Shown piece by piece: positions 46,458-58,149 of a DNA stretch of 64,000 nt. This stretch comes from Enoplolaimus lenunculus. Lineage: Eukaryota > Nematoda > Enoplea > Enoplida > Thoracostomopsidae. How positions within the stretch are numbered: position 1 is the stretch's first letter; the number at the start of each line of letters is the position of its first letter. Under the pieces are notes generated by a model, which did not search any database, was not told where the DNA came from, and was given only the letters and a program-made list of their open reading frames with translations. Position numbers and translations under genes: made by a program. The stretch lies in assembly GCA_030248215.1 (NCBI GenBank), contig JASANG010002239.1:1-64000 (forward strand). Direction: 5' to 3'.

Positions 46458-46893
46458 CTGGAATAACCGTCAGGCACCTCGTTAGGGTACGGTTGCAGAT
46501 TTGACAGATCAAACGCAAGGACGTCAGCCAAGATAGGTTTCAGGGGTCAAACCCTGGCTTTGAAATTTGGTACCACGGGTTTTTAGACACAGCTTCGGTT
46601 TGCAAAACAAGAAGTGATTCTTTTGAAAATGGTATAGAACGTATAACTTAGCCCTTTGTGAAAAAAAGGCAACGAACGAATCGAGCGAGAAACCAAACGC
46701 AATTTAAGTTAATCATAGTACCAAATTTTGGGTTTGATCACTGTTGGCAGTGCCAAAACCTGGGCACGCCACCATGGATCGGCCAGTCCTGTCAACTAAA
46801 AGTAGTCTGATTTTTGAATTTTTTGCGTTCGTATTTAGACACAACAATATGTAATGTTTATTATTAAATCAAACTTTGGGTAAAAAAGTAAAG

Positions 46894-47088
46894 GGCCAAT
46901 GTATAGAACAGGATCGGAACAGTAGTATAAGCATATTCCTTAGCCTAAGCTTAAGCCTAAGCCTAAGCGTAAGATTGAGCCTATACCTAAGCCTAAGCCT
47001 AAGCCTAAGCAAAAAATAGTCCCAAGCTGAATTTACTCAATTACAGTCCCGCCGTAAAAACGTTCCGGCCCTGTTCTATACATGGGCC
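46894..47088. mobile_element. MITE A copy with exact 8 bp duplication
   Basis: GGCCAATGTATAGAACAGG to TTCTATACATGGGCC, flanked by AAGTAAAG at 46886-46893 and 47089-47096. Confidence 0.95.
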
Positions 47089-47242
47089 AAGTAAAGTGTG
47101 CATGGAGAACAAACGAGCGCTATTTACGCTAAAATAAAATAGTTACGGAAATTACCAGCGTAAATATTTTGATTCAGCTTTAAGCCTTATTTTTTAGACG
47201 TAGCCAGCATAGCAGTGATGGAATAAAGACGACCAATCTATG

Positions 47243-47404
47243 GGCCAATGTTACTTTAAACAGGCACAACAGTAGATTAAGCGTATTCCTAAGCCTAAGC
47301 CTATGCCTAAGCCTAAGCCTAAACAAAAAATGTTATCAAGAATCTAAACCTACTCTTTTATAGACCCACCAGAAACCTGGACGTCCTTTAATGTAACATG
47401 GGCC
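47243..47404. mobile_element. MITE B copy (47.2 kb)
   Basis: GGCCAATGTTACTTTAAACAG to AATGTAACATGGGCC. Flanks AATCTATG and AATATAAG (6/8). Confidence 0.85.
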
Positions 47405-47618
47405 AATATAAGAATAAAAGTACTTACTATTTTGCGGTATTTCCTGTCTTGGCCGGATCCTTTCATCACTGCCCGATACTAAATTTTTACAACCGGATGT
47501 TTTAGTTTGTCAGGCATCCACCGATTCGGGTCAATGTTACCTTGATGAGCGCATAGTATGAGCATATTATTTCAAAGCCAAAGTCTTAACGTACGTGTAA
47601 CGCCTGTTACTAAACCGG

Positions 47619-47897
47619 TCCATGTTACTTTTAGGAGCGTCCAGGTTTCTGGTGTGTATAAATGAGTAGGTTTAGATTCTAGATTACATTTTTTGCTTAG
47701 ACTTGGGCTTAGGAACACATTTTTGCAACGCTTAGGCTTATGCTTAGAAATGCGCTTAATCTACTGTTACGCCCCTAAAATTGACCACTAAACCTATGTC
47801 TGAACCTATGTCCTAAGCACAAAATTAAACTAAAGGGGACACATACAGCCACTGTAGTCCTGTCGAACAACTGAGCGTCCCTAAAGTAACATTGGCG
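47619..47897. mobile_element. MITE B copy and adjoining fragment
   Basis: GGTCCATGTTACTTTTAGG to TTACGCCCCTAAAATTGACC (about 47783), then a second degraded piece ending CTAAAGTAACATTGGC. Confidence 0.7.
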
Positions 47898-47906
47898 GCC
47901 GATTCG

Positions 47907-48101
47907 GTCCGATGTAAAGATCCGGGGCGGAACTTTTTTTGTGGGACTAGAATAGAGTAAGCTTAGGCTTTAGACAAATTTTTTTGCTCGGCTTAGGCTT
48001 AGAAATATATTCATTTGTATGCTTAGGCTTAGGGTTAGGCTTAAGTTAAGGCGTAGGAATATACTTATAATGCTGTTCCGCCCATGTTCTTTACATTGGC
48101 C
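47907..48101. mobile_element. MITE A copy, 8 bp duplication 7/8
   Basis: GTCCGATGTAAAGATCCGGG to TTCTTTACATTGGCC. Flanks CCGATTCG and CCAATTCG. Confidence 0.88.
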
Positions 48102-48183
48102 CCAATTCGAAATGTCTAGCTACGTATCTGGCTTTATTATTCCGATAAACGATAATTTGCCTCTTTGCGATCTGATTGCTTAC

Positions 48184-48259
48184 CTTTTTCACACTCTTTC
48201 TGTCCCTGCGCTATAGAAGAACACAACAAACAGGCCACAACGCAGATTAGAAATTGCAT
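48184..48259 (-). CDS. Secreted helical protein of unknown family, exon 1 (signal peptide)
   Basis: The ATG at 48259 opens MQFLICVVACLLCSSIAQGQ, a textbook signal peptide with likely cleavage after IAQ or nearby, then KECEK. The exon ends in phase 1 at AAAAAG|GTAAGC, a near-consensus donor. The phase matches the acceptor at 46458, giving a split Asp codon. The 76 bp exon is too short for automatic ORF finding. Signal, donor, phase and strand all agree, so I am fairly sure of the pair. Confidence 0.8.
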
Positions 48260-48336
48260 TTTCTGTTATTGCCGATTATTAATACGTTAAGTAAATTGTG
48301 TTCAGATATACTGATAATCCTTGAAAATATACTAAG

Positions 48337-48691
48337 CAGGGTACAACCGGAGGTCTGCCCCCGGCTCCGGTTCCGGCTCCGGCAGAATTTCTGTCGGAGG
48401 TTCCGGCAATTTCGGAAGTAAAATTTTGCATAATTTTACAAAATTTATCTGTTTAGCGCGTTTAACTTCAATTTGTTACAATTTTCATAAAGAAATTCCG
48501 AAATTTCGCAGATCATTAGCGTAAAATCAAACAACTTAACAACATGTTACAGATATTGGCTGAAATCATCTAATTGACCATTATTTTTACTACCTAATTT
48601 CGCCTCACCTGCGGCTCTAGCTCCGGCTCCGGCAAGTTTCGTTGGAGCTCCAGCTCCGACTCTGGTGTTTTTCACCTCCGGTTGCACCCTG
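48337..48691. mobile_element. hAT-like MITE
   Basis: CAGGGTACAACCGGAGGT and the complement of CACCTCCGGTTGCACCCTG form the ends. Flanks ATACTAAG and ATGCTAAC (6/8). CCGGCTCCGG-type repeats lie inside each end. Confidence 0.8.
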
Positions 48692-49160
48692 ATGCTAACG
48701 TTATCTGGTTCGAAATATGGTCTGGGGTCAAAAACTCATTGTTTAGGATGCTTGTCAATTGATTTTGTACGAACGTTAACACTGAGTAACACTAGAAACT
48801 GCCATATAGAAATTTTTGTCTAACGTAACCGTCCGGAACAAAATCCTGGTCATACAAGCGTGAATCGGAATAATTTGTTATTGGTCGTATCGAAGCTGTT
48901 TTGCTACAGGTTAAAAGAGTTGAAATTATAGTGTTTTGAAGTACTGAAACGGTAAGCCACGCGATAAACGATTATTAGCAAAATAAGCTAACGAGTGAAG
49001 CGAACGAAAAGCCAAACATAATTTTAGTAAATAATACAAAGTTTCTGGCTTTGGTTCCTGTTTAGATACCACGGTACCGACATTCCTAAGATTGGTCACT
49101 GCAAAACTTAAAGTGCGAGGTTGTGTAGGTAAAAATGCAACGTAAAGTCATCCAAAAACC
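48692..49160. other. No recognisable gene
   Basis: Featureless AT-rich sequence, probably the 5' flank of the gene ending at 45703. Confidence 0.4.
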
Positions 49161-49317
49161 GGCCAATGTTACTTTAAGTGACGTAACAGTAAATTAACCG
49201 TATTCCTAAGCCTAAGCCTAAAAGCCTAAGCCTTAACAAAAAATGTAATCTAGAATCTAAACCTACTCCTTTACAGACCCGCCAAAAACCTGGATGGCCC
49301 TTAAAGTAACATTGACC
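49161..49317. mobile_element. MITE B copy with target duplication
   Basis: GGCCAATGTTACTTTAAGTG to AAAGTAACATTGACC. AAAAACC is present on both sides (7-8 bp). Confidence 0.85.
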
Positions 49318-49343
49318 AAAAACCGAATATTTTGAAAACTGGG

Positions 49344-49505
49344 CAGTCCCGTAGCTCACCTTGCTAGAGGGGATGAAAATTTTTCAGGAGGGGCATTTAA
49401 TCGTTTTCAATGACTTACAAGCAAGGTTTAAAATCTTCTAGGGGGGCCCTAAAATTTTCCAGGTGGGCTGAACCCCTCCCCTGCCCCCCCTTGGCTACGG
49501 GCCAG
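49344..49505. mobile_element. hAT-like MITE with exact 8 bp duplication
   Basis: CAGTCCCGTAGC and the complement of GCTACGGGCCAG, flanked by AAACTGGG at 49336-49343 and 49506-49513. 162 bp; the ends lead into G-rich runs. Confidence 0.88.
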
Positions 49506-49689
49506 AAACTGGGTGCATTCCTTTGTACACCGAATGTACCCAGGGGCCTAAAACCCAAAAAAATTTTTGCAACTTTTTAGTTTACGTTGTTGGTTTTTAG
49601 CATTCCGATAACTGTTTGATTTTTGTGTTCGGTAATTTTGTATATACTTCTTTATTTATTTCTTTAAAGTTTGACCACATACTTGCAAG

Positions 49690-50230
49690 TAGGTAACATT
49701 TTAGTCTGCGGATTCTTGTAGTGTTTTCGGTTACAACCCACTCAGTCGGCGTTTGCCCAAAAATAGTCTATTTTGATACTTTTTGAATATTTTAGCCTCT
49801 CATAAACCTCTTCTAATCGTTTCACAACCAACTTTAAATTTTTGAAAACTTCGATTTTTAACATCCTACGGTCTCTTTGACACCCAAAATAATTTTTGTC
49901 AAACCAATTCGACAAATAATTTACCATTTGACGCAACTTGCGGAGCTGAATCGCACGGGTGTTTAAAGTTTCCGCAATTACACTATTGGCTAACCAGTTA
50001 TGGTCAAATAACTGATTTGGCGTCGTCCAAATCGGCCGTAGCGCAACAAATCAGTTATGTGAACTCAACTCGTTTTCTAATAATTTGTTGCGTAAAATAT
50101 AACCCCTTTTCAACGCAGCTCTCTAAGCTAAGGTCCAACGATTTGTAAATATGTCTAACTGTCTGTCAATCAAAGCTTTTGGTTCCGAAAAAAAGCCTTG
50201 GACCTTAAAGATCGAAAAAGGCCCGAATTT
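49690..50230. mobile_element. Diverged relative of the 57.4 kb foldback
   Basis: Shares GCGTTTGCCCAAAAATAGTC, TTTTAGCCTCTCATAAACC and TCGATTTTTAACAT with the left arm of 57403. The right arm is less clear. Confidence 0.5.
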
Positions 50231-50275
50231 TAAAAGGTACTTTGTTGAAAATAGTTATCACCTACCAGGGGCGTA

Positions 50276-50486
50276 CACTGCAAAAAATGGTGAGTCAAAT
50301 TAACTCTCTCCGAAAGAGGCTTTTTCTGACTACACAAACTGAGTCAAAATTGGACTCTGACAGAGTCAAACGTACGAGTCAGTTAATCGAATTTGACTCT
50401 GGCGGAGTCGAATAATGACTCAATTTGTGTAGTCTCCAAAAGCCTATTTCGGAGAGAGTCAATTTGACTCACCATTTTTTGCAGTG
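50276..50486. mobile_element. MITE C copy 5, TA target
   Basis: CACTGCAAAAAATGGTGAG to CACCATTTTTTGCAGTG, TA both sides, 211 bp. Confidence 0.92.
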
Positions 50487-51644
50487 TATATAAGGGAACA
50501 AAATATTAATTTGGCACGTAATACAAAAATTTATAAGACCTATCACCAACTTGTGATACAAACGCCTATCGCTAAAGATTTGTAAAGCTACTTGTAATTC
50601 CCAATGGCCCGTGTTAAACATACAGACCTCTTCGCTAAGCTTAAACCAAAGATTAGACCTAAGCGTAATTCTAAGCGTACGCCGAAGCATAAGCTTATGC
50701 TTAAGCTCAACCTCCCAATGCTTAAATCATCAAGTCGCTCTATCTCAATATGGCCAACGCCGAGTCTATCTCAATAGGAGCAAACCCATAAACAAGGCTC
50801 ATCCCAACGATCTGCTTATTGAAAATTCAAATAACCAGTTGAAAGTAAAGTTGAAAAATTTTAGATTGCAGTAATGGCTCAACGCGAACCCAAAATTTAA
50901 AGTTAAACTTTTAAATTTTAAAGCTGAACCTTTTCAACGTTAATTTTGATATTTTAAAAGTTTTGTCAATTTTTGATGATTGTACAAAGATTCATTTAAA
51001 AATGCCAGCTGAAATTTCAATATACATTCAAATTATGAGCATTTGCCAGCATTAATAATTCTATTTTTTAACCTTTTGCTTTATAACCTTTCGCTAGGAA
51101 ATCGCAGTGTGGAAAAATTCGGTAGTCGAGCTGGCATTCGACTGAATTAAATTTTGATATGATTCAGCATTTTGTGAAAGTGTTATTTTTGCCAAGCTCA
51201 GGGGTATGTCTATTGAACCACAGCCTAACCCCAAGCTAAGCCTGATGGTGAACATAAGCATAAGCGTCACAGTGTGTCAGTCCCCCAGTTCTTTTGTGTC
51301 CAAGCAGGCAGTCCCCTATAATTAACATGGACCCTTATTTTTGTAAAATATCAAGAAATTCAAAGTGTGAAAACTCGTCCGGGCCGATGTTAATTGTAGG
51401 GGCCTCCTCAGTGGCAGACACAGAAACTCAAAGACTTAGAGATTGGAGGCGTAGGCTTTGATGTCGGATTAGTGATAATGTCCCTGGGCGAATTCCAGAT
51501 GATCTTGTAAACGTAATCTTCTGTTTTGTTAAAATGGTACCAGTCTTAGTCAGTGTGCAACCAGCAGTGCAAAAAGTAAAGCTGGTAGGCCCGTAGTCAG
51601 CTCTCCTTGCTAGGGAGGACCTTAAATGTTATCAGGATGGATGC
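50487..51644. other. No gene; MITE scraps
   Basis: 50630-50720 holds TAAGCGT variants of an A element. 51190-51340 and 51385-51420 have ends (GGGCCGATGTTAATTGTAGG, CCTATAATTAACATGGACCC) of a further A/B-like subfamily. Confidence 0.45.
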
Positions 51645-51854
51645 CACTGCAAAAAATGGCGAGTCAAATTGACTCTCTCCGAAATAGGGTTTACGGGACT
51701 ACACAAACTAAGTCAAATTCGACTCCGCTAGAGTCAAATTCGGACTCACTAAGTCGCTCGTTTGACTCTGGCGGAGTCGAATTTGACTCCGATTGCACAG
51801 TCTTGTAAAGCCTATTTCGGAGAGAGTCAATTTGACTCACCATTTTTTACAGTG
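51645..51854. mobile_element. MITE C copy 6
   Basis: CACTGCAAAAAATGGCGAG to CACCATTTTTTACAGTG, 210 bp. The flanking TA is not preserved. Confidence 0.88.
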
Positions 51855-52195
51855 TGGAAGATCTGTCTGTGTGTTGTACCGATGAAATTTTTTAATCTGC
51901 CTGACGGCCGTCTCGTGTAAAAGTAGTTTGTACTCGGGAAATAAATTTCAGAATTTTTCATATTTTCCAAACCTTGAGCGCCTGGTTTTTGTTCAGATTA
52001 TTAGCATAGTTGTTAACCGTTTAAAATACATTCTATTTATTTGAGTAAAAAAATTAAAGTTTATATTTTAGCTTCACAGAAAACCTCGCTCGCCTTTTAC
52101 CACAACGATCCTGCATGCATTTTTTTTACTAATTTTTGAGTTTTTGACTTCCATAGTTTAAAATTAATATAATCGTCATAAACCCAAGGTTGCGT

Positions 52196-52268
52196 GGCGC
52201 CGTGGTGCAGTTGGTTTAGTAGCTTCACTACCAGCTTGACTGTCGGAGTTCAACTTCGGTTGGGGTCA
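52196..52268 (+). other. tRNA-like sequence, decayed SINE head
   Basis: GCCGTGGTGCAGTTGGTT resembles a tRNA 5' part with A box; the B-box position (GGAGTTCAACTTCGG) is degenerate. Not a working tRNA. Confidence 0.4.
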
Positions 52269-53845
52269 CTTTTGCGGTTTTTGAGGGTCAACCTATTTAT
52301 TAGACATTTTCGTTGGGATTTTCCACGATCTTGTACAATTTGCCTTTACTTTTATATATATATTTATATATATACATATAATATTTTGTTTAGTTTACTT
52401 CTTTACTTTCAAGCCTCCAACTGTATATACTACAAAGGCACGAACTCACGAATTTATACTTGTTCAGCTCGAGGTGCTGTAGAAATATATGTGAAAGGCC
52501 CTAGACCTTCGCTACTCAGTGCTTAATCTTTGAAAGTACGCATAGATTTAAGTTTTAAGCCCAAATATAGATTCTGTATCAACGACTTGTTCTAATAATT
52601 TAAGTAATAAACAATTTTGAATCAAAGGTCAAGGACTTGCGTATTCGGTTTCAAGGAGAATTTCTTGCTTTACCCAAGCATAAAATTACCTTATGCTACA
52701 TCAACCATACTCTGATTCAATACGTAGAGTAACACTGCTAGACTGCTTTTGCATGCATGATTAGTTTTCTGGCACGTAGCCAGGAGTTCGAGTTATAAGC
52801 CATCTCGTGTAAACAAACCTGTACCCAGCTGGGGGAGTAGGGATCTCAGCCCCCTCCCCCTCCATAACTTCTACCAGAAAAACTGTGTTTACTCCAAGAA
52901 AATTCAACTGTGCTTCAATTAATGTAAAACTCTATGAATGTTTATCCTGATATTGTTTTGACGCAAACCTTGCATGTTTGACTGGCTATAGGTCTGCGCG
53001 GAATAAGCCTAAAACATTTCCGTTTCGTTACGAAAATTTGGTATCGGGCAGTGATGGAAATATTTGATCAATGTAGGAGATGCCGTAAATTTGATTTTGG
53101 TTCATAGACGGGGGGGGGGCTAGATCACCGAGACCCCTCATTTTGCTACGTCGCTTGCTTTAACGCTTAGACTTCTAGCGTGGTGCGATTTTAATGTGGT
53201 TAAGCATTACAATGGTTTACTTCCAGAGAGATGAGTCGAAAAGTCATTTAAGCACATCAGTAATCCCCTGTCCGCATGGAAAATTATTAATCAGGCTCAG
53301 ACTTAGTTATATGCTTAGGACGATTGCGCTTAGAAATATGTTTATACTACTGTTACGGCCCTCCGCTCCGCATTGTCGGGACTATTTCGCTTGGATACAG
53401 TGACAAAAATGCCGTTGTTGCGTTACAAAGAAAAGATTGCAAGCCTAAAGTTTGTCTTACGACTTTGTGATATAACATCAAAATGAAATTCGGTGTAATT
53501 TAATTACAAATGTTTGCGATTTTAGCTTTGCTCAGCTGACAAAAGATATTGCGAACGGTGCATGACGTTTATTCGACGTCAAAGTCCACTACGCCAACTA
53601 GTGTCCATATTCTCAATGGTATGCTGCGCACCTATTTCCAGTTGGTGATAAGTCTTGTAAACATTTAAATGAAATAAGTTCAAAAATTTCTCATTTTCGG
53701 GCTTTTAGCATTTGGTTCACCATTATTTGTGTTGGTTTTGAAATTTTGCAGTTGTCATCGTTCGTTTGTTTGAAAAGCTATTACTAAACGTCAAAGTGCT
53801 GAATACCGTTTGGGTCGAAATACAATGTTTTGTTGTGGTGTTGTA
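52269..53845. other. No gene; hAT- and A-type scraps
   Basis: 52770-52990 has CCCGTAGC-like and G/C-run pieces; 53290-53380 has a core fragment of MITE A. Nothing else. Confidence 0.4.
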
Positions 53846-54036
53846 TGCCCATGTTACTTTAAGGGGCGTCCAGGTTTCTGGCGGATCTATGAATGGGTAG
53901 GTTTTGATTCTAGATTACATTTTGTGCTTAGGCTTAGGCTTAGGCTTAGGCTTAGGTACAAATTTTTGCCTCGCTTAGGCTAAGGCTTAGGAATACTCCT
54001 TAATCTACTGTTACGCCCCTTAAAGTAAAATTGGCC
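53846..54036. mobile_element. MITE B copy (53.8 kb)
   Basis: GCCCATGTTACTTTAAGGGG to TAAAGTAAAATTGGCC, with five TTAGGC units in a row. Confidence 0.88.
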
Positions 54037-54314
54037 GTATTTTTATATTGACTTAAAAATTTTAGCTGAAATTTTCCCGTTAATATTTAAATACGACATG
54101 TTTTTATTGCAGTTTCTACTCGCTGCATCGTTTGTTTACGCATCCTTGGCTGAATAAAGACGCAGGAGAGAAAATACTGCAATCAATTTGAATTCTTGCA
54201 ACACTGAAATTGTTTTTTCTGTATATTCTCGTTCTCAACATTTTTGACTTTGTTGTTAAAATACTATGACGTAGTTTGGAATTTTTTGCAATACAAATTA
54301 CAGACACTGGACGA

Positions 54315-54860
54315 TCCAGAGTGGGGCGTACACCTCCCAATCAAAAATTTTTGTGATAAGATGATAAGGTCCCTAGCTTACAATTTTCTCCTCATAAAAT
54401 GTTTTGTAAAAAAAGATAAAATTTCTAATTTTCACTCAGAAATTTTTCGTGATAAAATGATAAGGTCTTCTTTACCTCACAATGTTTTCATCAGAAAATT
54501 TGTTGGAGATAAAATGATAAGGTTCCTCCTACCTTACAATTTTTCCGTTTCATAACATTTGCCACCCCGCCCCTCCCCCCGTCAGAAATTTGCGGATCCG
54601 CCGGCTGGAAGTATAGCGTACGTCTCCCGCCAGAAAATTTTTTGTTATAAAATGGCAAGGTTTCTTGCTAGCTTTACAAAATTTTTGTGATAAAATGGCA
54701 AGTTTCTTGCTAGCTTTACAAAATTTTTTATTATAAAATGATACAGTTCTTTTTCCGCTGTTAATAGCACATATATAGCATAGAGAAAAAATTGTGTTTC
54801 GTAAGTCTTGCCAGCCCGCCCCTTCGCCGTCAAAGATTTCAAAATCTGCCGCTGTTTGTA
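54315..54860. mobile_element. hAT-like repeats related to 19150, tandem
   Basis: Blocks of ATAAAATG(A/G)YAAGGT...TTACAATTTTT repeat every 60-75 bp. GCGGATCCGCC at 54592 marks the junction of two copies. Confidence 0.6.
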
Positions 54861-55440
54861 AATTTCAAGTTTTCGGTACAGAATTTGTATCAACACTAGA
54901 AAAACAGGCCCATAGCCAGCACATCATCCTATGAAGACTAAAAATTTCCGGCGAACGAAAATGTTGTATTAAATACAAGTCGGCATTAGTTATTCAGAGG
55001 GAGGGGTCAAAATTCTTCAACGGGGGCACCAAGCCTATTCTCTCCCAAGTATCACCGAAGAGAGCAGTAAGTATAGACGAGGTGCCCATAATTTACGGAG
55101 GCAGACCGCTACAGATGGGGCCCAAATGATTTGTAACGAACCGTCCACTCAGCCCTTGTGTAATCATGAGTTACGCTATTTCCGGGTTTAGCTAAAGTGA
55201 GTGTTTCGACGCAACTATCGAATAGTTTCGTGGTTTACAGTTGACCAATTTGAAAATTTTAACCAGTTTAAGTTCTTGTTTGAGCAGAAAATAAGCAAAT
55301 TTTGCAGCGCTCTGCTTATGTTAATAACATCATTTTAGCTAAGGATTATAATTTTGCATACAGAGTTTGCGCTTGAAATTGCGTTTGGCTTCCGGCAAGT
55401 TTTTATTATATATGAAGCTGTTTTCAGCGTTGATGAAAAA
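54861..55440. other. No recognisable gene
   Basis: Featureless apart from a G-rich repeat scrap at 55000-55030. Confidence 0.35.
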
Positions 55441-55770
55441 CATTAAATAATAATTATAATAACAATAACAATAATATTAATAAAAATAATAACAATAATA
55501 CTGCTAATAATAATAATAATAAAATTACTTTAAGGGGCGTCCAGGTTTCTGGTGGGTCTATAAAAGAGTAGGTTTAGATTCTAGATTACATTTTTGCCTA
55601 GGCTTAGGCTTAGACTTAGGCTTAGGAACACATTTTTGCAACGCATAGGCTTAGGCTTAGGAATACGCATAATTTACTGTTACGCCCCTTAAAGTAACAT
55701 TGGTCAAAATAATAATAATAGTAATAATAATGATAAAAATAACAATAATATTAATATTAATAATACCAAA
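55441..55770. repeat. (AAT)n microsatellite with a MITE B inside it
   Basis: AAT-rich simple sequence at 55441-55524 and again at 55706-55768; the MITE between them splits what was one array. Confidence 0.9.
55525..55705. mobile_element. MITE B copy inserted in an AAT array
   Basis: ATTACTTTAAGGGGCGTCC to AAAGTAACATTGGTC. The leftmost bases are eroded. Confidence 0.88.
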
Positions 55771-55994
55771 TTTGAGTTACAAGTTTCTTCAATCCAGCAA
55801 GGCTGGCTAATTTTACTTTACTATAAAAAATTTGCCAGAGGTTAGGAAAGATACTACGATGTCCATGATAAAGATTTGAGCGTACAATTTAGTGATTAAG
55901 AACTGTACGCTTTTCGAAAACTTTGTAAGCCGCTGTCATGTTTCATCGGTTAAAAGATAATCATAGCTTATACGGCTCATGTTAACTGTAAGGT

Positions 55995-56155
55995 CCTGCT
56001 CGCTAATATCAAGAGCGGATGATGCATACTTCAACAAGAGTACTTATGCAACAGTGTACATTCTGTGTAGGAAAGAATGTCCCCGGCACGTGTTGCGTTT
56101 ATTAGCCGACTGTCCCTCTCTATTTACATGGAGAAACAACCTGTGCGCATTTTGA
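55995..56155. mobile_element. MITE E fragment
   Basis: GAGTACTTATGCAACAGTG and GTGTTGCGTTTATTAGCCGAC match the ends of family E at 18780. Confidence 0.5.
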
Positions 56156-56659
56156 TGCCGTTCTACCAGTACAATTGATCTGTCTATGCAAATATTCGTC
56201 GGACAATTCAAACTTATAAAATATTTGATTTATTTATCATTTTTTAAGATTTTGAATGAATTTTTTCTGATTTTGTTTCAAATCACAACAGTTGCAGCAT
56301 ACGTGGACTCAAAAAAATTAACGTATATTAAACTAGCTATGAGCTCAAAAATAAGCGGAATTTTAGATATTTCCGTAAAACGGAATCCATGTGCGATTTT
56401 CACTGGCGTCGCATATCCGGTTTTGTCCTGTTTGACAATGCATCGTCTACGCAAAAGCACACCGTTTTGCTCCAAATTGTGAATTTTTGCACGGTTTACC
56501 CTGCTTGTATAACATACGGCTCTTGTATACACCCCCCCAAACAGTTAAGATTGATACTTAGACTCAAGTTTAGGTTAAAGTAAAACCTTAGGTTTTGCTT
56601 CGGGAAAGGCTTCTACCGCTCTTGTATACTCTCCCAAAATTCAACATTGACACTTAGAC
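56156..56659. other. No recognisable gene
   Basis: Overlapping frames on both strands at 56186-56583 show no motif. Confidence 0.35.
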
Positions 56660-56834
56660 TCAAGCTCAGGCAAAGGCGTAAACGTAAGCCTAAGCCTAAG
56701 CCTAAGCGTAAGAATGAGCATATCTCTAATCCTAAGCCTAAGCCTTAGCCAAGCAAAAAAATTAGTCTAAAGCTTAAAGTTACTCTTTTCTAGTCCCACA
56801 GAAAAACGTTTCGCCCCTGATCTTTACATGGGCC
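56660..56834. mobile_element. MITE A copy (56.7 kb), left end lost
   Basis: GCCTAA units, the GCCAAGCAAAAAAATTAGTC block and the end GATCTTTACATGGGCC. Confidence 0.8.
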
Positions 56835-56967
56835 CTAATTTTAATGATTTATAATGTTGTTTTTTTCACAATGGTCATGAACTTGACAGTGAAATTGCGA
56901 CGTTAAAATCAATACAAGTGTAATAATACGCATGAATTTTTCTCACAATTAACGTATTAAACACAAG

Positions 56968-57140
56968 GAAGGCTCGTAGCCACAGGAAGCCGGGGGGGGG
57001 GGGGCTCAAACCCACTGGAAAAATTTTGGCTCCCCCACCCTAGAAAATTTCCAACCATGCTTGTAAGTTATCAAAAAACCCTTGTGTGCCCCTCTTGAAA
57101 AATGTTTTGCCCTGCTATCAAGGTGACTACGGGCGTGATA
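56968..57140. mobile_element. hAT-like MITE related to 49344
   Basis: CTCGTAGCCACAGGAAG to GGTGACTACGGGCG with a G13-14 run. Duplication not clear. Confidence 0.55.
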
Positions 57141-57402
57141 CAAAGAGACCACAAGTGGAAAATACCTCCGAAATTCTTTGAAGAGCATGTAAGATAGAGC
57201 CTTTATTGCCATTTAAAATTAGCCAGTTGTCAAAACATTTGCTACGTTGGTGATGGTGTTGTACTCTCAGACTGAAATTCTGATTGTTTGTCGTAAACAA
57301 TATTGTTGACCAGAACGGTTTTATGAGGAATAGACGGATTTATCTGGTTCCAAAATTGCTAGATTCAAAAAAAGCTGGTTCCGGATGTTAGGTGTCAAAA
57401 TT

Positions 57403-57888
57403 GGGTCTTTTCGCTTATTCTTCCCAGCCCGCGTTTGCCAAAAGTGGTCGGATTTTGAAAATTTTTACATATTTGAGCTTCTCATGGCCTCCCGTGATTA
57501 TTCCATAGCCAAATTTTTAATGTTGAAAAATTCGATTTTTAAGGTAACGAGGTCCCCCACTTTGGACCCGAAAAAATTTTGCCATTGACAAATTATATAT
57601 TATAGTCCAATGGTGTTAAATTTTTTGTAATCAGACGCAATCGTATGATTACAAAAAATTTACCACCATGCAAGGTGCATCAAATGGTATATAATTTGAT
57701 AAACTTTTGGACAAAAAAATTTTGGGTCCCAAGGGGGCCTCGGAACCTTAAAAAGTCGAATTTTTAAAAAATTCAATTTGGGTGTGAAAAGACCAGGAAA
57801 TATCGTGAAAAGCTGAAATATGGAAAATTTTTCAAAATCCGACCACTTTTGGGCAAACGCGGGTTAGGGGAAATAACCGAAAAGACCC
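57403..57888. mobile_element. Foldback element with about 230 bp arms
   Basis: GGGTCTTTTCG at the left pairs with CGAAAAGACCC at the right, and the pairing continues through GCGTTTGCC.AAAAGTGGTC towards a centre near 57640. Related sequence at 30290 and 49690. Confidence 0.82.
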
Positions 57889-58149
57889 TTAAAATTTAAA
57901 CTTATCAAATTATACCGTCCCGAAGTGTAATCCTAACAACAATATCGTCTATAAATTGTGTTTTAGTTTAATTGTTTACATACGAATTGATTTTAAAATG
58001 TTATTAATTACAAAACATAGGTATATTTTGAGTTGAAAATTAGTGTAATGAACTATTTACTGTAAATAAAAACTATTTTCACCGCGATTTTGTCAATTTT
58101 ACAAAGTTAATTGAAGCGAAAACTTTTGCAAAAAAAATTGAATAAAAGT

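Larger units (their letters stand above)
46458..48183 (-). other. Intron of the secreted helical protein gene
   Basis: Donor GTAAGC at 48183-48178, acceptor CAG at 46460-46458. Contains MITE A at 46894 and 47907, MITE B at 47243 and 47619. Confidence 0.75.
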
